Part shown: positions 20,941 to 30,000 of the stretch, one piece after another | How positions within the stretch are numbered: position 1 is the stretch's first letter | How the letters are laid out: each line of letters opens with the position of its first letter | Origin: Halichondria panicea | Taxonomy: Eukaryota; Porifera; Demospongiae; Suberitida; Halichondriidae | NCBI RefSeq assembly: GCF_963675165.1 | Contig: NC_087385.1 | Span: 3,038,501-3,102,500, forward strand | Length of the DNA: 64,000 nucleotides | Reading direction: 5' to 3' | Notes under the pieces: generated by a model | What the model saw: only the letters and a program-made list of their open reading frames with translations | What the model was told of the DNA's origin: nothing | The model's database searches: none | Program-made: the position numbers and the translations under genes

Positions 20941-22394
20941 AGGAAGACTATTAGATAGTCTCTGGGTAGCCATCCAAAATGAAGCTCAATTTCCAAAAAA
21001 CTAATTAGCTTAATTCAATTATGCTAATTAGTCCCATAAAATGGTGATGACGTCATGGCAGTTTTGTAAGAAGAACTACAAATGCGGACATGAAGAAGCT
21101 AAGATCAAGCTTCAAGCTGCTTCAAAAACAAGGCTAGATGAACATCTCATAGCTAATCAAGCTGGGGAAGAGTAAGAGTTACTGCATTCTTGAGATACAC
21201 CAGAGCTAAAGAAGCCAGCATAGCTAAGGCAGTTTTGCACATATCCAGCTAGAAACATACTCCTAACCAAGTACCACCGCATTTGTTGCTAAAGATATTG
21301 GAGAATAGTTCCAGCAGCTAGCTAAGCAAGTACCTAGGACACATGACTTCACTTGCAATGAAAAACATTATGAATCTCATTAACACATTAACACATTAAC
21401 ACTACATCATCTACATTAAATGTTGGCAATGAATAAAATTAATGTTATCAGTGCCTGACCCAGGCCTTAAGTACCCAGACCTGCTGCGCAACTTGCAACT
21501 CAAGAAGCTACATCTGTGAATCTGGAGAAGTAATCTGTTTGAAGACAACCAAGGAACAATTGCTATGGTAAAGATCGCACCAAACATATTTATATCAAGT
21601 ACCACTATGTGCGAGAAATCCAAGTGACTTATTGCCCAACTGTTAACCAAGTCATTCGTCTTTGGGAATTTTGGAACCTTTCATTAATGGGAGTGTTGTT
21701 AATGGGAGTGTTGAGGAGTGTTGAACATATAATTTTGATTATGACTTATTTATATTTAGTATAACTATTCTAAAACATTCTGACAGGTTCTTATTTAACC
21801 ATGTGTAGTGTATAATTGTTTTTGTCCATTAAACATAAACTTTGAACAATTCTGACACCTTGCATTCCGCAAGTATTGATTGCGATTGATTGCGAGCCAG
21901 ATGCAAAGACAAAAGAGAAGAAAGTGAAGCAGTAAGCACTGTATGTAGTCTGTATGTACATTATCCATAGTAAATGTATGGTTTACATTGATCATCAGAG
22001 CTCCATGTACTAACTGGATATCTTGAGCTAGGAAGTAGTCATGGTTGCTTGAGAGTGAGAGTGATCAGAGTGTAGGGGGAGTCAGAGTGTAGAGGGAGCA
22101 TTGAAATATGCAGTAGCTGTTTAATGTAGTGTGAAAACAAGGATTCAAAAGTAACTTGTTTTGCGGGGGAGCTACTGGTTAACAATAAATTGTACATCAT
22201 GTTTAGTTCTACATGTTGCTTAATGATCGTTTATCGTTTTGGAATTATCGTTTTTATCATTTTTTTCCCAGGGGTACTCAGAAAATCAGAAAATCTGCCA
22301 AGACCCTTTTGTATCCTTTTGTATGCCAACAGCAGAGGGGATACACCATTGCCCGCGAATTGTGTGTGTTATGAGGCAGTCTAACTGGCAGTCT
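20941..22394. other. No recognisable gene
   Basis: AT-rich with no coding signal. It contains the second copy of dispersed repeat A (21761-21847) and small duplications such as aatgggagtgttg doubled at about 21686-21712 and cagagtgtag doubled near 22066-22094. Confidence 0.6.
21761..21847 (+). repeat. Dispersed repeat A, copy 2
   Basis: Matches 18524-18606 in direct orientation. It shares CATTCTGACAGGTT, TATAATTGTTTTTGTC and CATTAAACATAAACTTTGA in the same order, with a few inserted bases. Confidence 0.6.
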
Positions 22395-22771
22395 GCCCCG
22401 TTTACATGACGATTCAATCCGGATGAATTGTGTGTGTTATGAGGCAGTCTAACACTAGAGCCCCGTTTACACGACGGACACGACGATTCAATCCGGATCA
22501 AATCCGGATTGAATCCGGGTCAGTTCTTGTCCAAACGAGCAAATTGTATCCGGGTTAGTGCGCATGTGTGTAAACGATAGGCGTGCCAGTAAAGCGAGTT
22601 GAAACGCCCCTAGTGCTAAAAAGAACAAGACTTGCACAAGATAAAGAACCTGAGACGGCTTGATCGTCGTTTGCGATGACTTTGGCGGTGCCCTGGATGC
22701 TTTTCGAAGGTAGTATGTAAGTAATATAAAAGATGCCTTAGGCCATAGGATACAAGTATTGCCTAGGAAGT

Positions 22772-23930
22772 ATGGCGAGGATGATGGAGTTTGTTGCAAT
22801 TGTCGGCTTTTTAAGAGTTTGTAGAAGGAGTGCTGAAAGGAGAGAGAAGCTTAGGAGAATGGAAAGGAAGCAACAGTTGTTGGATTTCAGGAGGAGGAAA
22901 GAAAATCTGAACGTACTGTTTTTGCTGTTTTTGTGCAGTGTAAATCTTGGTGCTACAGCAAGACTGATATGGGAGAAACCTCGAAGCTGTGACTGGTGGG
23001 ATAGGGTAGTTCTCTCTGCATTTACTGCATAAGATTGGATAACAAACTTTCGAATGTCAAAGGTCACATTTGACTACCTGTGTGACAAGTTGTCGTCAAG
23101 TATCGCCAGGATAGACACTGTCATGAGAAGGCAATGACACTTTGGTTTCTGGCGACTGGTGCTGACTATCGGACTGTTGGGCATTTGTTTGGGGTCGTCT
23201 GTATGTCTGATCAGTAAGGAGGTTTGTGCTAAGATAGTTTCTGTTTTGTTGCCCCAATATGTAAAGTTTCACACTGGCTCAGCTCTCTCTGTTGTTGTCG
23301 GAACCAACTCGGGTTTCCACAATGCGTCGGAGCAGTGGATGGTAGTCACATACCGATTGTGTCCCATGTTTGCCCTGCCGATTATTATAACCGAAAGGGT
23401 TGGCATTCTATTGTTTTACAGGGAACGGTGGATTTTCGAGTGTTTATCGATTTGTATGTTGGTTGGCCTGGTCGTGTACACGACGCCCGAGTCTTTTCAA
23501 ACTCAAGTTTGTGCAGTAAGGGACAAAGTAAGACCAACAAACCAGTAACGCTCGGTGGTACTGATGTTCCACTTGTGAGACTTATTGACAATGGTCGCCT
23601 GACTTCCCAGCAGAGGAAATTTAACTATAGGCTGAGCAAGGCACGTGTGATGGTCGAGCACGCATATGGGAGGCTGAAAGGCTGAAAGGTCGATGGAGAT
23701 GCTTATGGAGATGCTTAATGAAAAGATTAGATGAATGTGGATGATGCGTCAGAGTTGATTGTGTTGCATAACATATGTGAAGTGAAGGGAGAGTTTTTTT
23801 AATGACAATTGGACTGATGGTGTCGAAGAGGTTGATAGTACAAACAGCTCATCTTCTAATACATTACAGCCGTCTAATGACTCTATTTCTATTCGAAACG
23901 CCTTCATGCAACATTTTAGATTTTAGTCAA
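22772..23930 (+). pseudogene. PIF/Harbinger (HARBI1-like) DDE transposase, broken
   Basis: The first segment (22772-23032) ends in RSCDWWDRVVLSAFTA, then FRMSKVTFDYLCDKL follows after a stop, as in harbinger transposases. The next segment continues near 23150-23250 (TLWFLATGADYRTVGH-type sequence in shifted frames). The catalytic domain is recognisable at 23430-23690: VDLYVGWPGRVHDARVF-type sequence with the second Asp, then LIDNGRL and VMVEHAYGRLKG with the catalytic Glu. Several stops and frame changes interrupt it, including a doubled aggctgaa near 23670. It is inactive. Confidence 0.8.
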
Positions 23931-23995
23931 CAGTGATGTAGTTGTATAACAGTAAGTGGTTGTAAGATACATAATAACACACTCAGGCTGGTTAA

Positions 23996-24629
23996 GGCCG
24001 TTTCACAAATACAGGCCATAAATGAGGGTGCATTGCAGTCTATTGTGTAATGGTTTCATTGTGTACCTTTTTATTCGGGATTCATATTAGATACGTAAAA
24101 TGGATCAGGATGATAACACCGTTGCCATGGTTACGGCCTTGTTGTGTACATTAACTTGCTATTTACTTGGCGCTGTCTCCAATAATCAATTTCATGGTTC
24201 AATCTTAGTATCAAAACAAAGCTCTTACTACAGTACAATAGAAACCAAATGGATATTTAGGGCTGCTATCACATTTTTTGTACAATAAGCATACAAAAGC
24301 ATTTTTTTAAAGCTATAATCAGAGCTAAAATGAGCTCACACCAAATATCCACTTTGTTTCTCACTAAAAGCTTTCTTTTGATACCAATATTGCTTTCTAC
24401 AACTTGGTATTGGAGGCAGCATTTTCAAAACAATTGTTAAGGCAAGTCATACTTGGTCACAGTTAACGCACATACCAAGATAGTAACCATGGTAATAATG
24501 TTATCAGATAAAAGGTATTCCTGTTCACAATACATTTTGTGAAAAATAATGTGTAATTGACAAAATTTTTTACAAAAAATGGTAGTTCTTTATAGTGCAC
24601 TTTTTCTTCAATTTCAAGAAAAAACGGCC
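23996..24629. mobile_element. TTAA-flanked element nested in the Harbinger transposon
   Basis: TTAA at 23992-23995 and 24630-24633 brackets 634 bp. The ends read GGCCGTTT and, on the other strand, GGCCGTTTTTTCTTG, so the first 8 bp are perfectly inverted. The target site and size suit a piggyBac-like miniature element, although the termini differ from those at 19348. No coding sequence is evident. It interrupts Harbinger sequence and is therefore younger. Confidence 0.55.
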
Positions 24630-24646
24630 TTAACCTACCTGAGCAG

Positions 24647-24836
24647 GAAGTAAATACCACAGCTAATAAGGATACAGGATAATAGTCATTATAGTCCTTG
24701 GCCCTGAGTATGGTGGTGGTGGTCTAAGATGGTGGTGGTCTAAGATACATAATAACACAATAACACAGTAAGTAAATACCACAGCTAATATCGATACAGC
24801 TAATCAGGATAATAGTCATTAATAGTCCTGCCTTGG
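24647..24836. repeat. Local duplication in Harbinger 3' region
   Basis: A unit beginning AAGTAAATACCACAGCTAAT and continuing to CAGGATAATAGTCATT is present at 24649-24703 and again at 24769-24830, separated by doubled GGTGGTGGTCTAAGAT units. It is a non-coding duplicated block. Confidence 0.6.
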
Positions 24837-24849
24837 CCGGTGGCGATGG

Positions 24850-25556
24850 TGGTGGTGGTGGTCTAAACATGTTTGCCACCATCCTCATATCATATTCCCT
24901 CTCCTCCATTTCTTGTTCTTTTTCCCACCTTTCGTCTCCGTGTTTCGCAAATCTTGCCTCCTGGTACTTTAAAAACTTGTCCATGGTTCGCTTTTGAAGC
25001 CTTCTCCGTCTTCGTCTTCCTCTGTAGTTGTGGCATTAATTTTAAGTTTTTATCAGTGTTTAATTATTTTACCTGTTTCATCTGCAGGGGGTCTGATTCT
25101 GAAGTCACCTGCAGAGAGGGGGCTCCATCAACGGCATTGTGAGCCTCAAGTTCATCTGCATCTGGGAAACAAACGAGTTTACCACTTGTCAGAATTATTG
25201 CATCCTGGCTGCCTAGCAGCGAGGGTGGAACTGTTGCTGGCCGATGACCCAGGATGGCATCGAGTTGGTGGTAGAATTTGCAACTCTTTCTACCCTTCCT
25301 GTTTCTTTGTTATTGTCTTTAATTTCTCTATATATCCTTTTCAAACATATATCCTTTTCAAACTTTTAATCTTATTTCTACATTCTCGTGTGTGTCCTTC
25401 TTTTAATTTTTGTGATATTTCAGTGAAAACAACCTTGGCCCCATCCAATTCCTCTTGAATATCACTCTCTCCCCAGACAGCAATGAGAGCTCTCACCTCT
25501 ACATCACTCCATGCAGTGCCACGGGACTTTTGTATCATAACAGAAGCCATTGACAT
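24850..25556 (-). CDS. Myb/SANT-like DNA-binding protein of the Harbinger element
   Basis: Three open segments on the minus strand look like exons. The first, 25556-25341, encodes a trihelix/Myb domain (TAWSDVEVRALIAVWGE, then ECRNKIKSLKRIY). The second, about 25300-25076, encodes FYHQLDAILGHRPATVPPS, a conserved follow-on motif of these proteins. The third, 24984-24850, encodes a charged coiled tail (MDKFLKYQEARFAKHGDE then REYDMRMVANMF) ending in polyproline. In PIF/Harbinger elements this protein helps transposase reach the nucleus and bind the ends. A poly-proline/GGT tract expansion near the end suggests drift. Exact splice sites are approximate. Confidence 0.65.
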
Positions 25557-25751
25557 ACTATCACTTGAACCACAAAAATTCTAACTAGCTTTTGATCCAG
25601 TGCAGCTGTTTACACGGCGCCTAACCCGGATTGTATCCGGGTCGAAACCACATCCTGATGTGGTTTCGCTAATCCAGATTAGAACCCGGATTAGGCCGTT
25701 TACACGAACACGGATTACTTTTATGAACCCGGAATAAAGGCAAACGGGGCT

Positions 25752-26195
25752 TTAGACTGTGCTGAGTTCCTAGATTTAATTTTATTGTAAATGCATGCCT
25801 GTTGAGAATTATTTGCAAAGAGAAAGTCATTCGGAGCAACTACAGTAGCTAAGTAGTTGATCAGCATCTGCAGCTTTTCCCCCAATCTCCTCCCATTAAA
25901 TTAACTTCCTGTGAATTTCCGGTGCGACATGCATGGGACGCGTGAAATCCCTGTGTTTCCAATCCCTCTCCTCTACTTGTGCCTTCTGTGTGTTTGAAGC
26001 TCCAGACAATGTCACGAACCTCAAGATTGCTCTGCAGATGGGACAGTCTTCACAACAAGTACTTATGAGTAAAAGCATAAAATAATAAAATAATAAATTA
26101 CTAAGGGTGTTCTTTAGTGGCGCTGCAAACATATAGCAATGTTATAGCAATGTAAAAATAATTGAATAGGTCGCTTATGGTGTGTCTTATGGTGT
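25752..26195. other. No recognisable gene
   Basis: Short AT-rich segment between the Harbinger right end and the inverted miniature element. It contains small duplications (aataataaaat, tagcaatgttatagcaatg). A Cys-containing frame on the minus strand near 26050 is too short to assign. Confidence 0.5.
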
Positions 26196-26198
26196 GCT

Positions 26199-26534
26199 TT
26201 AATTAAAACAAAATAAATACATATTTTTCTTTAAAAATCAGAACCATATCTTAAGAACCATATCTTAAGAACCATACTATTTCCTACAGGTACAAGGCCA
26301 TAAGCATGGCCATAAGCATCGATATTCTCACTGTCTAGCAGGTTATACACTACGAAGTCATAATCAAACAGTCATTCGACGGTACTGCACAAAGTGTACC
26401 TCGAAGCAAAATGTTGAAAATACCACGTGAAAGAGCAGCTCAATGCGCATGTGCTGGTACCTACAGCGTGCTCCAACACAGTGTGCACAGTTGAAAAATC
26501 TCGGTCCGCTGGACGACATATGTCCGAGAAAAGG
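26199..26534. mobile_element. Inverted, internally deleted relative of the 19348 TTAA element
   Basis: The right end, read on the minus strand, starts next to TTAA (26535-26538) with CCTTTTCTCGGACATATG and continues with CCAGCACATGCGCATTGAGC and CTCTTTCACGTGGTA, matching 19395-19440 in order. The left part, CTTTAATTAAAACAAAATAAAT through ACTATTTCCTACAGGTAC, matches the reverse complement of about 19970-20070. It is about 336 bp against 733 bp, so the centre is missing. The left TTAA end is eroded. Confidence 0.6.
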
Positions 26535-26538
26535 TTAA

Positions 26539-27726
26539 TCGCAGCTGCGTGCCAAAGTTCAAACAGGTCAATGTTCATCGATATAACTGTTTGTGATGAT
26601 TACATAACATAATATTCAAATACTAAATATAGAACATTGCATTTCCCTTGTACTTCGGATGATAAATAAAATAAGAAATCATACGATGCTTAAGAATAAC
26701 AAAAGATGATAATTATAACAACAAAATTATAACAACAAAATAATTGACATAACAATAGAATATAAAATCAAAGAAAACTCACAAAACCAAGTCTAATGAT
26801 TAACAGCTTTTAAGTTCCAAGGTATACAAATTGTCTATACAAATTGTCCATATCTTTGTGGTACACTCACCGTTCGTGACGATAGTCTCAATGTAACTGG
26901 AACTTCATCTTCACCTTCAGCAGACGGAGGTGTTGTGTGTTGTGTCTGGCTCCTTGCTAGCACGAACCATTTTTCCCTCTGAATCAAGTAAAGTTTACAC
27001 CCACCCAATAATTGGCAATGCAGCTTAGGGATTTTCTACCGCCCTTTCTTATTGATGGAAGAATCATAAGAAGAACATAAGAATGGGCAGTCAGCAGCAG
27101 AGCAGAAGAAGCAGTATCCAGGCTGCCGCTGATAAAGGAGTGGTTTGGCTCAAACCAGAGCAGTATTCAAAGCTTAAGAGTAGGGGGGCTCGAAGCAGAG
27201 GCACCTGTAGTCCACAGAAGCAGATTGTCCACCGAAACTACAGAAACTGAGTATACAGCCAAAGATGACTACAATGCAGTATGACCACGATGCACTCTTC
27301 AAAACCAGGAGACTCTACACATTCAAGCCCAAATCAATCACCAACCGAGTAGAGAAAAAACAAACAACAACTAGCAGTCAAGCCCAAATCAATCACCAAC
27401 TGAGTAGAGGCATCAACAGACGTAGCAGGATACACAGCATCTACCACAGCACCAACAACACCAACTAAAAACACTTCTGAATTCCGAGCACAAAAGTAGA
27501 TCCTTTGCAGCGAAGAGTGTTAGTCCTGACCAACACCAACTAAAGATCCTAAGAAGACAACACATTCAAGCCCACATCGTATGAATTCGAGCACCAGCAC
27601 AGCTGTTTTAGGCAAGAAAAATATATTTAAAATACAACATTCCAATTGTGTGATTTACTTCCGGTTTGTATAGAATAAAAACTGGGATTTGTAATATATT
27701 TTTAGTTGCAAGAGAAGTTAAAAAGA
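26539..27726. other. No recognisable gene; left flank of virus-like element
   Basis: AT-rich, with doubled units agcccaaatcaatcaccaac (27328 and 27381) and caacaccaacta (27464 and 27531). A search by eye for the complement of the right flank (54.56-56.1 kb) found no terminal inverted repeat. The boundary of the element is therefore placed only at its first gene. Confidence 0.5.
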
Positions 27727-28125
27727 ATGTCTACTCCTGGCTCAGCTCCCGTTTCAAACGAATTCATCCACTCACTTGGATCAAACAACATTGTGAGTGA
27801 ACCTAGATGGTTTATGATCTTGAAATGCCTCAATGATAGTGCACATGCAAGTATCCGGCTTGTAAATGTAATGGCATACGATGGATCCACTTTACAACTT
27901 GGTGGTAGTGACCATAAATTAAATCCCATTTTGCTGTCTGTTGTTGCTTCGACAAACATTGTGTCCTACTCGAGGTACGCTAGCAACTGTGGTATTTGTT
28001 TTGAACTCTTGTTTCACACAATTAGAGAAGACACAAACAATCCCTTTGACTTTTCATATTTTATGAGCAAGATTGAAGATTGGAAAAGAATACAAGAGTT
28101 CAAATCAGATGCTCAAAGGCTATGA
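27727..28125 (+). CDS. Hypothetical viral protein, possible first exon of a spliced gene
   Basis: ATG at 27727 gives 132 codons. The upstream TTG at 27706 is a less likely start. There is no recognisable domain; the C-terminal half is enriched in aromatic and charged residues. It lies in the same frame as the next ORF. Donor-like sites in phase 0 occur at 27793 (ATT/GTGAGT) and 27868 (CTT/GTAAAT), and a strong acceptor (ttgtttacag) at 28275 lies in the open 5' extension of the next ORF. Splicing would replace most of this protein with the 28342 product. The unspliced form is open throughout, so both may be made. A TATA-like TATATTTTTAG lies just upstream. Confidence 0.5.
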   Translation: MSTPGSAPVSNEFIHSLGSNNIVSEPRWFMILKCLNDSAHASIRLVNVMAYDGSTLQLGGSDHKLNPILLSVVASTNIVSYSRYASNCGICFELLFHTIREDTNNPFDFSYFMSKIEDWKRIQEFKSDAQRL

Positions 28126-28341
28126 GCCATAGCCACACATTAACAATTTCTATTCAAGAGACCGAACTGTTGTCAGACATTTTAGTGTTAGCAAGAAATT
28201 TTGAAGTAGCAGACATGTTGAAATTTGTGTCCATACATAGAATAGCACCTCTTTAATGTTTTTTATTGTTTACAGGTCACAAAGAATATATTTGTTGATG
28301 GAAAGTATGTCCCAACAGATTTGATTGGCTTGTTTGAATTC

Positions 28342-29949
28342 ATGTGCACAAACTCTGAGCTGCTGTCAACCTCTGACATATGCTACGTACTGCACGCTAA
28401 CCAGAAAGTGCTCAAAGATTTCAAATTGAGGCAGGTCAATGGGCTCTGGTCTTGTTGCCAGCAACCCACTTGCAGGTTTTCAGAGGTGTGGAACAGGCTG
28501 AACGGCTCCTCTAGCAAGTCCATTACAGATGTCAAGTTCAGTGCAAACTGCAGGCCTTTCAACGTTGCAAAGTCCAGCATGGCATGGGACACTGTGAGTG
28601 TAAAGAATGTCAAAAAAAACATTGTTCAAGTGCATTCCTACATGCCTGTGCTGGTCTCTAGAATGGCCATTACCCCCAAGTGCGATTGTCCCAACCCAAC
28701 ACTTGACTGTGCCGACTGCACAACTGTCTACGCCAATGGGGACAGTTTGAAAAGATTCATGAGAACTAGGCAGGCCTGCATTGAGCACATACAATCCCAA
28801 TCCGAGCTCACAACAGAAGACTTCCTGGTCCTGTCGTCATATTGCATGGTACCCTCCTCTGGCAAAGTGCAACCTCAGCAATTTCGAGAACAAATCTCCC
28901 AGGAGACATATGTTTATAACCATGTGTTCAACGAGAATTTTACTGGGGTTATAAACAACCTCATGCTTTGTTATTTTGGATTTTACAAAGGCTTTGATAT
29001 TGCACCAAGCGAGATGCTCAAGAAAATACTGTTCTACTGCATGAGGTGCCAATACATCAGGTCTAACAAATTCAAGACCAGACAACACTTGGTGGCAAAA
29101 GACACCACCACTGTTGACACCATGCTCAGCAACTTGTTTATACTCAACAGCAAGTCCTCTATTTTGAGGGAGAAGGTCAGACAGCAGTACATGCACTACA
29201 CTGTGAACTCTGATGAGTACACCTACGAGGTGGCAGAGATACTGAGTGACACTTTCAGGTCCACCAACAGCAGGCTCTCAGGCAATGTATACTTCTGCAG
29301 CATCTTTCATAAATTCAAGAAATGCACCGACCAAACGTACAGACACATTTTGCTGAACTGTGCCCCCTCCAGAGACAAACTTAAACACAACAGGTGCATA
29401 ACATATATGGAGTTGTCAGACGATGGAAGAGAGGAGAGGCTGTACACCGTGACTCCAGAGCTCTTCAAGTACAGAAATGCTTCAACTGCAATGAGCTATT
29501 ACCTGAAGCTTGCCGACTTTTTCAAGTTGACCACAAGGCTCAAGAGGAGCATGGGTGTGTCCTTTGGAAAGAAAGACAAGAACAAAGTTTATGTGGAGCC
29601 AAGCTTTGACAACCTCACAGAAGCTGAGCTGTTTTGGCTGAGGCAACCTCACTCTGTCAAGAGTTGTGACAATCTGAGAACATTGAAAGACACGCATGCA
29701 GTCACAATCTTCCCAGCAGATCTGGTTGAGAGCAGTGAGCCCATGGAGCAGGACAATGAAGATGACACAGACCTGCTTGCCACAATTTTGAGTGGGCTCT
29801 CTGAACTGGAGCAGATGCAGGTTGCAACCGCACCAGCCCCTCCCCCTGAAATATTCGAGGTCCAACAGTTGACCAGCAGTGACATAACTCAGAAATATGA
29901 CTCAATTAGACAATCTGTAATTAAAGCACTGCAAATGAGACAATCATAA
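28342..29949 (+). CDS. Hypothetical viral protein, Cys-rich, upstream of polymerase
   Basis: 535 codons from the first ATG in frame (28342). The frame is open back to about 28243, and the sequence after the acceptor at 28275 looks coding (KNIFVDGKYVPTDLIG), which favours a spliced upstream exon. The N-terminal half has several Cys/His clusters (LWSCCQQPTCRF, CDCPNPTLDCADC), suggesting zinc binding. The C-terminus is acidic and Pro-rich. No family is recognised. It sits 51 bp before PolB on the same strand, so a role in replication, such as a terminal protein or a priming or DNA-binding factor, is possible but only inferred from position. Confidence 0.65.
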   Translation: MCTNSELLSTSDICYVLHANQKVLKDFKLRQVNGLWSCCQQPTCRFSEVWNRLNGSSSKSITDVKFSANCRPFNVAKSSMAWDTVSVKNVKKNIVQVHSYMPVLVSRMAITPKCDCPNPTLDCADCTTVYANGDSLKRFMRTRQACIEHIQSQSELTTEDFLVLSSYCMVPSSGKVQPQQFREQISQETYVYNHVFNENFTGVINNLMLCYFGFYKGFDIAPSEMLKKILFYCMRCQYIRSNKFKTRQHLVAKDTTTVDTMLSNLFILNSKSSILREKVRQQYMHYTVNSDEYTYEVAEILSDTFRSTNSRLSGNVYFCSIFHKFKKCTDQTYRHILLNCAPSRDKLKHNRCITYMELSDDGREERLYTVTPELFKYRNASTAMSYYLKLADFFKLTTRLKRSMGVSFGKKDKNKVYVEPSFDNLTEAELFWLRQPHSVKSCDNLRTLKDTHAVTIFPADLVESSEPMEQDNEDDTDLLATILSGLSELEQMQVATAPAPPPEIFEVQQLTSSDITQKYDSIRQSVIKALQMRQS

Positions 29950-30000
29950 TATATTTTTTTTTGTATATGGTTCTGTGTTGAAATAATTATCCTTGCACTC

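Larger units (their letters stand above)
22458..25751. mobile_element. Degenerate PIF/Harbinger DNA transposon
   Basis: The left end reads AGCCCCGTTTACACGACGG and the right end on the other strand reads AAGCCCCGTTTGCC, so a terminal inverted repeat of about 12 bp is visible. Subterminal ATCCGGATTGAATCCGG-like motifs occur at both ends. A partial extra copy of the left terminus lies at 22395-22420 as part of a local duplication that repeats gaattgtgtgtgttatgagg. Inside are a broken HARBI1-like transposase on the plus strand and a Myb/SANT-like partner gene on the minus strand, the standard pair for this superfamily. A 3-bp target duplication could not be confirmed. Confidence 0.8.

Noticed and set aside
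22738-23067. 109-codon minus-strand ORF in the Harbinger element
   Set aside because: Antisense to the transposase N-terminal segment, which has recognisable family motifs.
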